Shown here piece after piece: positions 1 to 8,270 of a stretch of DNA of 21,842 nt. The notes under the pieces are model-generated. The model did no database searches and was not told the origin of the DNA. It saw only the letters and a program-made list of their open reading frames with translations. Position 1 is the stretch's first letter. Each line of letters begins with the position of its first letter. This DNA is from Bacteroidales bacterium (GTDB lineage Bacteria; Bacteroidota; Bacteroidia; Bacteroidales; VadinHA17). The position numbers and the translations under genes are program-made. The stretch covers positions 1 to 21,842 of the forward strand of contig DOTV01000218.1 of assembly GCA_003520925.1 (NCBI GenBank), given 5' to 3'.

Positions 1-3000
1 TTGGATCGGCAGGAACTGCAACTTTGGATCCGGCGGATATAGATAATGGTACCTTCGATAACTGCGGCAATATTTCCCTATCAGTTGCTCCTGCCACTTT
101 CAGCTGCAGTGATCTTGGCCAGAAAACTGTAACCCTGACAGCAATTGATCAACATGGAAATTCTTCATCCCGCAATGTAACAATAAACATTACTTCGACG
201 ATCGATATCTCCAGCGTATCTCTCAGTACTTGCGACATGTCGCCGACCCTGGCACTTTTTGATGCAGAAACTGAGGGTGGTGACGGGAATTATTCATATT
301 TCTGGAGAGGACTCAATGCAGGGTCACAGCCGTTTATGGTCATAATACCCTTCCCTCCTTCATTGCAATTTTCAAACACAAGTATTCTTGTTTCTCCGTT
401 CTTTAACAATACCATGGCAAATGGCTATTATGATATCCGCCTGGTTGTTACCGATGGAAACGGATGTGCCGATTCGTCGGAAATAAAAATAAACAAGACA
501 AGTGCCGTTTTTAATAATCAGACAATGAGGCATTCCCTTGCTTGTGAAGGTGAAATAAAAACTTATTCGGTTAACTACAAAAGCGATGCTGGTTATAGCT
601 GGATAGTTACAAATGGAACAATTTTAAGCAGTGATCAGGATACAAGCAGAATAAGTGTAAGGTGGAATCTTGGAGCTGTTCAGGGAACGATAGTAACTAC
701 AATTCGCGAACCTAATATATTGTTTTCTGGAGGACAATGTGAAGCTACAATTGTCGACACCGTAACTATCACACCTGTCCCGACACCAGCTTTCAATAAT
801 CCAGTTACGGTTGTCTGTTCAAACTCAACAAATACGTATTCCCTAACGGGTTTATATGCATATCAAAGCTGGACAGTCACCGGAGGTGTGATAACAGGCG
901 GAGGAAAATCATCGGATAATTATGTCACTGTAAGATGGGGGAGTGGACCGTCAGGAAGCATTTCTGTTTCTGCAGGAAGCAATTCGATATGCACCTCCTC
1001 CGTACTTCTTAACATTGCAGTTTCCAATTTATCCGGTTCGATAACGTCAAAAACAGATATTACCTGCAATGGGAGTTCTGATGGTACAGCAACTGCGACA
1101 GCAGATTCCGGAACTGGCCAGGCACCATATTCATATTCCCTCGACGGAGGAGCATTCCAGCCAGGCGGGACCTTTACAGGAATTTCTCTTGGAAACCACA
1201 CAATAAGGATCAGTGATGCATCTCTTTGCACATTTGATCTGCAATTTGTAATCAGCCAACCTGATCCGGTATCGGGTTCAATATCTGCCCAAACTAATGT
1301 TGTCTGTTTCGGACAGGCCAACGGATCAGTGACTATTGCCGCTTCAGGCGGGGTTGCTCCTTATCAGTACAGGATAAATGCCGGGGCATTGCAGGGTTCA
1401 AATATTTTTAACGGGTTATCCGCCGGGAATCATATTATCACAATCCAGGATAGTCATGGATGCACCGGAACAGTGTTATTTACAATAACCCAGCCTTCTG
1501 CACCAATTAATGGGTCAGTTTCAGTGACCAATGTCAACTGTTTTGGCGGATCCACCGGAAGGATAGATCTTTCTGTAACAGGCGGCGTTTTTCCCTACAC
1601 TTTTTTATGGAATAATGGTGCTGTAACTGAAGACATTATAAATATTCCAGCTGGAAACTACAGCGTTGTAATTACTGATGCAAACGGATGCAATACCACT
1701 GTTATTGCAAGTGTTACACAACCGGCATCAGCTCTTACCGGAACAGCTTCTGTTGTTAACGTTCTGTGTTTTGGAGGAACAACCGGTTCAGTTAATTTGA
1801 CAGTAACAGGGGGAACCTCACCGAATTCATTTGCATGGAATAACGGAGCTTTAACTGAGGATATTCTTAATGTTCCGGCCGGCCTGTATTCGGTAGTAAT
1901 AACTGATGCGAACAATTGTACGGCAACTCTGGCAGTAAATGTAGGAGAACCCACAGCCGCTGTAAGTGGATCGGTAACTTCACAGACGGCAGTCTCATGT
2001 TTTGGAGGAAATGATGGGACTGTTTCTGTAAGTGGTTCAGGTGGAGTCACTCCTTATGAATATCAGCTTGGCTCAGGCACATTCCAACCTTCCGGAGCTT
2101 TTGGATCGTTATTGGCAGGTATATATAGCATTACTGTAAGGGATGCCAACCTGTGCACTTATATTTTACCTGTAACAATTTTACAACCATCACTAGCACT
2201 TGCTGGGAACATTGCAGTGACAAATATCAACTGTTTTGGAGGGAATTCAGGTGCATGCGATCTGACAGTCACCGGCGGTACAACTCCTTATACATTCCTT
2301 TGGAATAACGGAGCCTCAACAGAGGACATAAACAACCTTTCGGCAGGAAATTATTCAGTAACTATCACCGACTCACATGGATGTACTTTTGTTGCAAACA
2401 CTGTTGTGAATCAGCCGGGTGTTGCACTTAATGGGAGCATTACATCCCAGACTGATGTGACTGTCTACGGAGGCAACGACGGAAGTTTAACTGTCGCCGG
2501 ATCAGGTGGAACTTTACCTTATGAATACAGTCTTGATGGTGGAAGCTACCAGCTATCCGGCACATTCAGTTCACTGGCAGCAGGGACTTACACGATTACT
2601 GTAAGAGATGCTGCCCTGTGTACTTTCAACCTTTCGGTAACAATAACGCAGCCATGGATCCCCCTGACAGCTCACATTCTTTCTCAGAACAACGTATCAT
2701 GCCAGGGCGGAAATAATGGAGCCGTAGTACTTGAGGGATGGGGAGGGACACTGCCGTATCTTTATTCAATTGACGGAGGCGCATTTCAAGCTTCAGGAAC
2801 ATTCGGTTCATTAGCTGCCGGAGTATATATTTTTACTGTTCGGGATGCTGCAATGGATCTTTTTAGTTTACCGGTTACGGTTACTGAAGCTCCATCTCTT
2901 GATGTAGCAGTTTCAGGAGAAGATGTCCGCTGTTTTGGAGGGAATACCGGCAGTGTGACTGCTTTAGTGACAGGAGGGACGGGACCCTATTCCTATTCCT

Positions 3001-3860
3001 GGAACTCAGTGCCAATACAGACCACACCTACTGCAACAGGACTGACTGCCGCTACCTATACTGTTACAGTTACCGATGCAAATGGGTGCACTGCCATAAA
3101 TAATGTTACAATTTCCCAACCTGCTTCCGATATTGTCGTATCCATTTCCCAGGAGAATATTCTTTGTTCAGGAGGGACGACAGGCAGCGCAACAGCGACT
3201 GTTACAGGCGGCCTGGAGCCCTATACCTTTTCATGGAATACAATCCCGGTGCAAACGAAGGAAACAGCCACAGATCTTGCAGCAGGGACATATACAGTAA
3301 CAATCACAGATAGTTACGGATGTATAAAGACTAAAATAGTTAATATCACTGAACCTCAGCCCTTAAGTATTCAATCATCAGTTACTCCCGCATCGTGCCC
3401 GGATTCAAAGGACGGATCAATAGTCCTCACGATTACAGGCAGCACAGCACCGTTTAACGTGATCTGGTCGGACGGATTTTCAGGTCAAAACCGCACTGGA
3501 GTCGAACCTGGAACATATAATGCAGTGATAACTGATAAGAACAACTGCAGTGAAGCAATTGCTGTTAATGTAGCATTCAATCATTCGTTTGGGTGCCTGA
3601 TTATCCCCCAGGTAATCACACCAAATAATGACGGATTTAATGATGAATGGAGAATCAGGAACATCGATCTTTATCCTGATGCCGAGGTCCGCATTTTCAC
3701 AAGGTGGGGTAAGATGATTTTCAGTGCTAAGAACCTGTCGGATAATCCATGGAATGGAACAATAGGAGGGAAACCTGCTCCCACTGATTCATATCACTAT
3801 ATCCTTTACCTTAACGACGGCTCAGAGCCAAGATCAGGAGCAATAAGTGTAATCAGATGA
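1..3860 (+). CDS. SprB-repeat cell-surface protein with type B (gliding-motility) C-terminal sorting domain, 5' partial
   Basis: The frame is open to the left edge (first full codon at position 3), so the N-terminus lies outside the window; about 1,285 residues remain. Numbering from the TTG at 24: a HYR-like domain (1-57), a PKD/Ig-like stretch (60-155), two further PKD-like units (about 170-250 and 256-333), eleven SprB-type repeats (about 338-1182), and a CHU_C/gliding-motility C-terminal domain (about 1190-1278) with the ITPNNDGFNDEW signature. Most repeats carry one Cys near a CFGG motif and a second in DANGCT. Known of the family: such proteins are exported by T9SS as adhesins or filaments on the cell surface, and the C-terminal domain directs sorting. 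The PorP/SprF gene 10 bases downstream fits. The ligand cannot be told. High confidence in class, low in specific role. Confidence 0.93.
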   Translation, partial: GSAGTATLDPADIDNGTFDNCGNISLSVAPATFSCSDLGQKTVTLTAIDQHGNSSSRNVTINITSTIDISSVSLSTCDMSPTLALFDAETEGGDGNYSYFWRGLNAGSQPFMVIIPFPPSLQFSNTSILVSPFFNNTMANGYYDIRLVVTDGNGCADSSEIKINKTSAVFNNQTMRHSLACEGEIKTYSVNYKSDAGYSWIVTNGTILSSDQDTSRISVRWNLGAVQGTIVTTIREPNILFSGGQCEATIVDTVTITPVPTPAFNNPVTVVCSNSTNTYSLTGLYAYQSWTVTGGVITGGGKSSDNYVTVRWGSGPSGSISVSAGSNSICTSSVLLNIAVSNLSGSITSKTDITCNGSSDGTATATADSGTGQAPYSYSLDGGAFQPGGTFTGISLGNHTIRISDASLCTFDLQFVISQPDPVSGSISAQTNVVCFGQANGSVTIAASGGVAPYQYRINAGALQGSNIFNGLSAGNHIITIQDSHGCTGTVLFTITQPSAPINGSVSVTNVNCFGGSTGRIDLSVTGGVFPYTFLWNNGAVTEDIINIPAGNYSVVITDANGCNTTVIASVTQPASALTGTASVVNVLCFGGTTGSVNLTVTGGTSPNSFAWNNGALTEDILNVPAGLYSVVITDANNCTATLAVNVGEPTAAVSGSVTSQTAVSCFGGNDGTVSVSGSGGVTPYEYQLGSGTFQPSGAFGSLLAGIYSITVRDANLCTYILPVTILQPSLALAGNIAVTNINCFGGNSGACDLTVTGGTTPYTFLWNNGASTEDINNLSAGNYSVTITDSHGCTFVANTVVNQPGVALNGSITSQTDVTVYGGNDGSLTVAGSGGTLPYEYSLDGGSYQLSGTFSSLAAGTYTITVRDAALCTFNLSVTITQPWIPLTAHILSQNNVSCQGGNNGAVVLEGWGGTLPYLYSIDGGAFQASGTFGSLAAGVYIFTVRDAAMDLFSLPVTVTEAPSLDVAVSGEDVRCFGGNTGSVTALVTGGTGPYSYSWNSVPIQTTPTATGLTAATYTVTVTDANGCTAINNVTISQPASDIVVSISQENILCSGGTTGSATATVTGGLEPYTFSWNTIPVQTKETATDLAAGTYTVTITDSYGCIKTKIVNITEPQPLSIQSSVTPASCPDSKDGSIVLTITGSTAPFNVIWSDGFSGQNRTGVEPGTYNAVITDKNNCSEAIAVNVAFNHSFGCLIIPQVITPNNDGFNDEWRIRNIDLYPDAEVRIFTRWGKMIFSAKNLSDNPWNGTIGGKPAPTDSYHYILYLNDGSEPRSGAISVIR
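1035..3569 (+). repeat. Eleven tandem SprB-type protein repeats of two sub-types
   Basis: Repeats begin near residues 338, 418, 497, 573, 648, 728, 804, 882, 959, 1038 and 1116 (numbered from the codon at 24). Two sub-types are interleaved. Repeats 1, 2, 5, 7 and 8 have a YSLDGGAFQPSGTF-like middle. Repeats 3, 4 and 6 have a FLWNNGAxTEDI middle, and 9 and 10 a related YSWNxxPxQT middle. The copies have diverged at the DNA level, so this is old duplication and not a recent expansion. Repeat 6 has an extra Cys (745), repeat 7 lacks the first Cys, and repeat 8 lacks the second. Confidence 0.85.
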
Positions 3861-3870
3861 CATTAATATC

Positions 3871-4893
3871 ATGTTGAATTATAAATATATGAGCCCTTTT
3901 AGAAGTATAATATCAGCTGTAGTTGTCTTCTTTATTTTCGGGATATCCGAAGCTCAGCAGGTACCAATGTACAGCCAGTATATAATGAACGGATTTCTGA
4001 TTAATCCATCATACGCGGGACGTGATGGCTATACTTCTGTCAATCTTACCGTCAGGGAACAATGGACAGGAATGGCACAGGCTCCCAGCACATATGCATT
4101 GAGCTTTCAGACAAGGATATTGAAGAACAGTTATATATCCAAATCGACTACAGTAAAGAAAAAGCTGGTCCGGCCGACTCGAGGCGGCCAGGTAGGTGTA
4201 GGGGGTTATGTATTTAATGATAATAACGGCATTATGCACAGAACAGGTGTGCAGGCTGCCTATTCATATACCATCCCACTGGGAAAAAGCGAGGACGAAG
4301 AGGTGAAGAACCTGGCCTTCGGACTAGGTCTTACAGCCTATCAGTATGCTATAAATTTTAATGGACTCATCTATGATCCAGATGATCCTTACCTGAACAA
4401 CTATGACAGGTCGGTATTTATACCGGATTTTAATTTCGGCGTAAGTTATGCAACTGCAAAATACTTTGTAGGATTTGCAATGACAAATCTGTTGAGAGGT
4501 TCTGTTATCTTTTCGAATGACAATGGAAACAACAGCAACACAGAGCTTGGCCACTATTTTCTTACGGGAGGAGTAAAAGTACCTTTATCAGGGAACTGGC
4601 TCCTGGAGCCATCCGCATTTATTAAATCGTCGGATATGCTGTTTAAAGCCCTTCAGCTTGATATTTCATCCCGCATCTATTACAAGAATGATTACTGGGC
4701 TGGGCTGTCGTGGCGGACAAATGATGCCATTATAATGATGCTGGGCCTGAAATACGACAGGTTTTATTTCGCATATGCATTCGACTTCACTTTAACAGAT
4801 ATAAGGAAACAAAGCCTGGGGACACATGAGTTCTCTCTCGCTGTGAAATTCGGAACAAGTGCCCGCAGGTACAGATGGGTAAATGCATTTTAA
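3871..4893 (+). CDS. PorP/SprF family type IX secretion system membrane protein
   Basis: The product is 340 residues with an N-terminal signal segment (hydrophobic about 11-26, likely cut after Ser-Glu-Ala at 26-28). The mature start, QQVPMYSQYIMNGFLINPSY, is the hallmark of the PorP/SprF family, followed by glycine- and aromatic-rich beta-barrel-like sequence to the end. Known of the family: outer-membrane proteins; in Flavobacterium johnsoniae SprF is needed to secrete the adhesin SprB, and PorP-like genes typically sit beside genes for type B cargo. Here it follows such a cargo gene by 10 bases, so I infer it is the partner of that protein. A second ATG at 3889 would give a more compact signal peptide and is a possible true start. 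Full family length, no defects seen. Confidence 0.92.
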   Translation: MLNYKYMSPFRSIISAVVVFFIFGISEAQQVPMYSQYIMNGFLINPSYAGRDGYTSVNLTVREQWTGMAQAPSTYALSFQTRILKNSYISKSTTVKKKLVRPTRGGQVGVGGYVFNDNNGIMHRTGVQAAYSYTIPLGKSEDEEVKNLAFGLGLTAYQYAINFNGLIYDPDDPYLNNYDRSVFIPDFNFGVSYATAKYFVGFAMTNLLRGSVIFSNDNGNNSNTELGHYFLTGGVKVPLSGNWLLEPSAFIKSSDMLFKALQLDISSRIYYKNDYWAGLSWRTNDAIIMMLGLKYDRFYFAYAFDFTLTDIRKQSLGTHEFSLAVKFGTSARRYRWVNAF

Positions 4894-5923
4894 CAAGTTC
4901 AGACTGAAAGCGGCCGGCCCGCTTGTGCTGATGTTTTTTTTAAATGTGTTGGCATATTCGCAGGAAAGATCCGATTCTTTGCCTGTACGGCTGATGTTTT
5001 ACAATACCGAAAACCTTTTTGACACTGTTGACGATACCCTGAAGGAAGATGATGCATTCCTTCCTGGTGGATTAATGAGATGGAACAGTGCCAGATATTT
5101 CAAAAAGATAAATTCCGTTTATAAGACCATCATTGCTGGCGGTGAATGGTATCCTCCGGCGATTGTAGGATTATGTGAGATCGAGAACCGGAAAGTCCTT
5201 GAAGACCTTGTTTACAGAACAGCACTCTCAAATTATGGGTACGGAATTGTTCATGAAGAGTCGCCTGATCCGAGAGGTATTGATGTTTGTATGATATTCC
5301 GGAAAGACCTTGTCAGGGTGGTCGATCACAGAGCATGGATACCTTCGGAAATCAGTAAGGATAAATTCCATTCAAGAAGCGTTCTTTACGTTAAGTGTGC
5401 TGTTCTTGGAGACACAATACATCTGATAATCAATCACTGGCCTTCAAGAAGGGGAGGGGTGCTTGCAGGAGAACCTATGAGGGAAGAGATTGCAGAAATG
5501 GTCAGAAACGCAGTTGATTCATTATACTGTGTTTCAGGAAACTTATTGAAAGTTATTGTTTTTGGAGACTTTAACTGCAATGCCGATGATCCTGTTATCT
5601 CAACTCTTTTAAAGAGCCGCATTCCAGGTGAGCAAATACTTTTTAATCTTGCAGATCACCATCCGGCTGGTGTATTCGGAACATACAGGTATATGGGCAA
5701 CTGGGAGATGCTCGACCAGGTGATTGTATCACAAGGACTTTTAAAAAGTTCCAGCGGACTAATTGCTGATACAAAAAACTTCAGAATATTCAGCCCTGAT
5801 TTTCTTCTGAGAAATGATCCGAAATATCCTGGTATGACGACCTTTTCGACATACAGCGGGTACAGGTACATCGGTGGATTCAGTGATCATTTGCCTGTTT
5901 TACTGGATATTGGGTTCAGGTGA
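4883..5923 (+). CDS. Exported endonuclease/exonuclease/phosphatase (EEP) family protein
   Basis: The product is 346 residues with a signal peptide (hydrophobic 10-24, likely cut near YSQ). EEP-fold catalytic positions can be read in order: Asn41 (FYNTENLF), Glu99 (LCEIEN), His185 (INHWPSR), Asp229 and Asn231 (GDFN), Asp335-His336 (SDHLP). This is a complete metal-dependent phosphodiesterase site, so the protein is probably an active nuclease or phosphatase outside the cytoplasm; DNA, RNA or another phosphoester as substrate cannot be decided. It has no T9SS tail, so it probably stays in the periplasm or leaves by another route. The ATG lies 11 bases inside the PorP/SprF gene, suggesting translational coupling. 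The 3' end overlaps the convergent cca gene by 24 bases. Confidence 0.88.
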   Translation: MHFNKFRLKAAGPLVLMFFLNVLAYSQERSDSLPVRLMFYNTENLFDTVDDTLKEDDAFLPGGLMRWNSARYFKKINSVYKTIIAGGEWYPPAIVGLCEIENRKVLEDLVYRTALSNYGYGIVHEESPDPRGIDVCMIFRKDLVRVVDHRAWIPSEISKDKFHSRSVLYVKCAVLGDTIHLIINHWPSRRGGVLAGEPMREEIAEMVRNAVDSLYCVSGNLLKVIVFGDFNCNADDPVISTLLKSRIPGEQILFNLADHHPAGVFGTYRYMGNWEMLDQVIVSQGLLKSSSGLIADTKNFRIFSPDFLLRNDPKYPGMTTFSTYSGYRYIGGFSDHLPVLLDIGFR

Positions 5924-7339
5924 CTCATCCTGGGGAGTTAATCCAAGTTCCTGGCCCTTATCAATCATCAGCTTCCTCGCAGCTTCATGTTCGTTAGGAA
6001 TTATCCCGTCAAGGATTGCATCTCTTATTGCATTTTTGATAATTCCGACTTCCCTCCCTGGCTTAATCATGAAAGTTCTTATTATCTCGCTTCCATCGAC
6101 GGGTGGTTTAAAGTTCCGTACTGCATCCTTTTCCTCTATCTCCCTGAGCTTGTTTCTTACCAGACCGAAATTCTCCAGATGCTTTTTCCTGGTAGCTTCA
6201 TTTCTGGATGTTATATCTGCTTCGCATAGCAGCATAAGGTCATCAATATCATCACCTGCTTCAAACAGGAGCCTTCTTACAGCTGAATCTGTCACAACCT
6301 CCTGCGAAAGTGCTATCGGCCGCAGATGAAGATCAACAAGCTTTTTGACATATTTCATTTTTTCATTTAACGGAAGCTTAAGCTTCCTGAAAATATCGGG
6401 TATCATTTTGCCTCCGAGAAATTCATGACCATGGAACGACCATCCCGATTCGGAATCGTATTTTTTGGTGACCGGTTTTGCTATATCATGAAGCAAAGCC
6501 GCCCATCTGAGCCACATATTTGAAGTATTACTACTTATATTGTCAAGCACTCTGACAGAATGAATAAAATTATCCTTATGTGCTTTACCCTCCTTCTTTT
6601 CGACACCTTTAAGACTATCAAGCTCCGGGAAAATGATCTTAAGAAGCCCGGATTTTTCAAGGAGAATAAATCCCCTGGAAGGGTTGTCACACATTATTAT
6701 TTTGTTCAGCTCTTCAATTATTCTCTCCTTCGATACTATTCTAATACGTTCAGCATTGGAGGCAATTGATTTGAAAGTGGTTTCCTCAATTGTGAAATTT
6801 AGCTGGACTGCAAATCTTATAGCCCTCATCATCCGGAGCGGATCGTCCGAAAAAGTTATGCCAGGATCAAGAGGCGTCCTTATTATCTTTGCGTTAAGAT
6901 CACTTATCCCATTGAATGGATCGAGCAATTCTCCGAAAGTCTCCCTGTTTAAGCTGACTGCCAGTGCATTGATAGTAAAATCTCTCCTTCTCTGATCATC
7001 CTCCAAGGTGCCGGTGGTAACTACCGGCTTTCTCGATTCACGGTTATATGATTCTTTTCTTGCACCGACAAATTCTAAATCATAATCCCCGTACCTGAAC
7101 ATTGCTGTTCCGAAATTCCTGAATATTGATACCTTAATGCCTGGTCCCATTGCTTTTGCAGCCTTTCTCGCGAAGTCTATGCCATTTCCAACTACAACTA
7201 TGTCAATATCTTTCTCGGGGTGATCTCTGTGCAGCAAATGGTCCCTGACATAACCTCCTATAATCCATGCCTTTATGCTATCTTTAGTCACGATAGCAGA
7301 AAGCATCTCAAATATTTTGTCATTTAGACATATATTCAT
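5900..7339 (-). CDS. cca: CCA tRNA nucleotidyltransferase with HD domain
   Basis: The enzyme adds or repairs the 3' CCA of tRNAs in the cytoplasm using CTP and ATP. It has 479 residues from the ATG at 7339; an upstream TTG at 7354 is in frame but less likely, because the promoter box at 7373-7380 leaves a normal leader before the ATG. Visible motifs: GGYVRD (28-33), the metal-binding DID (44-46), RRDFTINAL (118-126), DPLRMMRAIRFA (166-177), then an HD phosphohydrolase domain with NFIHS (about His260) and LLHDIAKP (His284-Asp285). The nucleotidyltransferase plus HD layout is the usual bacterial form and the length is normal. The 3' end overlaps the convergent EEP gene by 24 bases, and no terminator is visible between them. 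Confidence 0.94.
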   Translation of the reverse strand: MNICLNDKIFEMLSAIVTKDSIKAWIIGGYVRDHLLHRDHPEKDIDIVVVGNGIDFARKAAKAMGPGIKVSIFRNFGTAMFRYGDYDLEFVGARKESYNRESRKPVVTTGTLEDDQRRRDFTINALAVSLNRETFGELLDPFNGISDLNAKIIRTPLDPGITFSDDPLRMMRAIRFAVQLNFTIEETTFKSIASNAERIRIVSKERIIEELNKIIMCDNPSRGFILLEKSGLLKIIFPELDSLKGVEKKEGKAHKDNFIHSVRVLDNISSNTSNMWLRWAALLHDIAKPVTKKYDSESGWSFHGHEFLGGKMIPDIFRKLKLPLNEKMKYVKKLVDLHLRPIALSQEVVTDSAVRRLLFEAGDDIDDLMLLCEADITSRNEATRKKHLENFGLVRNKLREIEEKDAVRNFKPPVDGSEIIRTFMIKPGREVGIIKNAIRDAILDGIIPNEHEAARKLMIDKGQELGLTPQDESPEPNIQ

Positions 7340-7372
7340 ATGTGAATGTGACAATTTGTTAATTTATGATGA

Positions 7373-7380
7373 CAAAGTTA
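7373..7380 (-). promoter_or_regulatory. Putative -7 box of the cca promoter
   Basis: The minus strand reads TAACTTTG, an exact match to the Bacteroidetes consensus TAnnTTTG. A TTTC, one mismatch from the -33 TTTG, lies 21 bases upstream. The box ends 33 bases before the chosen ATG. The same octamer precedes cdd at 18923-18930. Confidence 0.5.
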
Positions 7381-7490
7381 CAATTAATAACTACTTTTAA
7401 TGAAATTGGACCGGTTATGCATTCATGGTACAAAGATTGGTATTTAAATGAACAACACTTGATCTTAGATAATAACTAATAAGAAATAAT

Positions 7491-7850
7491 ATGTTAGAAC
7501 ACTTGACAAAGGAGACATTTCTCAGCAAGGTTTTCAACTATGAAAAGAACAAGGAGTGGAAATTTGAAGGTGAAAAGCCTTGTGTGATTGATTTTTATGC
7601 CGACTGGTGCGGCCCATGCAAAATGGTGGCCCCTGTGCTTGAAGAGCTGGCCAGGGAATTTGAGGGAAAGCTTGATATTTTTAAGGTAAATACTGAGGAG
7701 GAACAGGAACTTGCCTCCGTGTTCGGAATCAGAAGCATACCATCTATTTTGTTTGTACCGGCCACCGGGCAGCCTCAGATGGCAATGGGTGCGTTGCCAA
7801 AAGCGACTTTCGTGAAGGCATTCAAAGATGTACTTGGTGTGGAGAAATAA
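7491..7850 (+). CDS. trxA: Thioredoxin
   Basis: A cytoplasmic disulfide reductase of 119 residues. The active site WCGPC (Cys40, Cys43) follows the usual beta strand VIDFYAD, and the conserved cis-proline is Pro84 in RSIPSILF. No signal peptide is present, so it is the cytoplasmic type and not a periplasmic TlpA/ResA-like protein. It is about ten residues longer at the N-terminus than E. coli TrxA, as is common in Bacteroidota. It is transcribed alone; no clear consensus promoter box was found in the 150 bases between it and the divergent cca gene. The nearest strong terminator lies 153 bases beyond the stop, after an intervening hairpin and mini-ORF. Confidence 0.95.
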   Translation: MLEHLTKETFLSKVFNYEKNKEWKFEGEKPCVIDFYADWCGPCKMVAPVLEELAREFEGKLDIFKVNTEEEQELASVFGIRSIPSILFVPATGQPQMAMGALPKATFVKAFKDVLGVEK

Positions 7851-7958
7851 AGTGTTAATAAAAAAGCTGCTTTTTGTGAAAAAAAAAGATAATTCAAATG
7901 AAACATTACTTATCTTTAATACGTTATACAAACAAAAGGTAGTAACCATTCAGGTTAC

Positions 7959-8000
7959 ATGAGTTTTTTTCATGGATTTAGGTTTAGGGTAGTAAAGTAA
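7959..8000 (+). CDS. Possible 13-residue micropeptide ORF, MSFFHGFRFRVVK
   Basis: An ATG-to-TAA frame of 13 codons encodes MSFFHGFRFRVVK, rich in Phe (4) and Arg/Lys (3). It begins directly after a perfect 6-bp hairpin and ends three bases before the terminator stem. It is far too short for codon statistics. It resembles a leader peptide in shape, but no plus-strand gene follows for it to attenuate: xseB lies on the other strand. It may be chance within a structured RNA. Conservation of the peptide in relatives would decide. Confidence 0.25.
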   Translation: MSFFHGFRFRVVK

Positions 8001-8003
8001 ATT

Positions 8004-8033
8004 CCCGCGGGGCACCTGTTCCGCGGGTTTTTT
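8004..8033 (+). terminator. Strong rho-independent terminator
   Basis: A GC-rich stem, CCCGCGG (8004-8010) with CCGCGGG (8021-8027), can be extended by two G-U pairs to leave a 6-base loop, and is followed by six T (8028-8033). The reverse strand lacks a matching T tract, so it works for plus-strand transcripts. The T run meets the xseB stop codon. Confidence 0.85.
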
Positions 8034-8229
8034 ATTCAAGATCCTTGAATATTGCGTTTATCTCCTCTTCTGTTGATTTCAGTTTTTTCTGGCATTGCCT
8101 TATCAGCTCCGAAGCACGCTTAACCTCAACTGACAGCCTGTCGACATCCATTTCGCCGCTTTCAATCTCCTCCAGTATTTTTTCAATATCATTAACAGCC
8201 TGGTTAAATGAAAACTCTTTTTTTGCCAT
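8032..8229 (-). CDS. xseB: Exodeoxyribonuclease VII small subunit
   Basis: A 65-residue, all-helical, charged protein with the family pattern FNQAVNDIEKILEEIESGEMDVDRL and a second helix containing ELIRQCQKKLKSTEEEI. It forms exonuclease VII with several XseB chains per XseA; the complex degrades single-stranded DNA in both directions in the cytoplasm and has a part in repair. Length is usual for the family. It is downstream of xseA on the same strand but 125 bases away, with a repeat element between, whereas xseA and xseB usually touch or nearly so. Its stop codon lies in the T run of the convergent terminator. Confidence 0.93.
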   Translation of the reverse strand: MAKKEFSFNQAVNDIEKILEEIESGEMDVDRLSVEVKRASELIRQCQKKLKSTEEEINAIFKDLE

Positions 8230-8270
8230 ATTGATTTGAATTAAAGTTTATTATAGTTAGAATTTTTTTA

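Larger units (their letters stand above)
7911..8033 (+). ncRNA. Candidate small RNA or micropeptide transcript downstream of trxA
   Basis: Between trxA and xseB lie, in order: a near-consensus -7 box TATCTTTA (7911-7918), a 6-bp hairpin with a 5-base loop (7942-7947 with 7953-7958), a second small hairpin CATGA/TCATG (7958-7962 with 7970-7974), a 13-codon ORF (7959-8000), and a strong terminator (8004-8033). An RNA starting near 7923 would be about 110 nucleotides. No convincing -33 box is seen, so the same structures could instead be the long 3' UTR of trxA. I do not recognise an RNA family. Confidence 0.35.

Noticed and set aside
920..2050. Long minus-strand ORFs opposite the SprB repeats (920-1321 and 1658-2050)
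   Set aside because: They arise because the repeats' codon pattern leaves the opposite strand free of stops; the translations are Pro/Val/Thr-rich mirror images with no domain.
5874..6329. Plus-strand 151-codon ORF over the cca 3' end
   Set aside because: It is antisense to the conserved HD and C-terminal region of cca and has a low-complexity Ser/Leu/Ile product.
7494..7949. Minus-strand 151-codon ORF over trxA
   Set aside because: It mirrors the thioredoxin coding sequence, shows no domain, and trxA is unmistakable.
7959..8033. Phe-leader attenuator
   Set aside because: The 13-codon ORF has four Phe and precedes a terminator, but no amino-acid gene or any plus-strand gene follows to be controlled.
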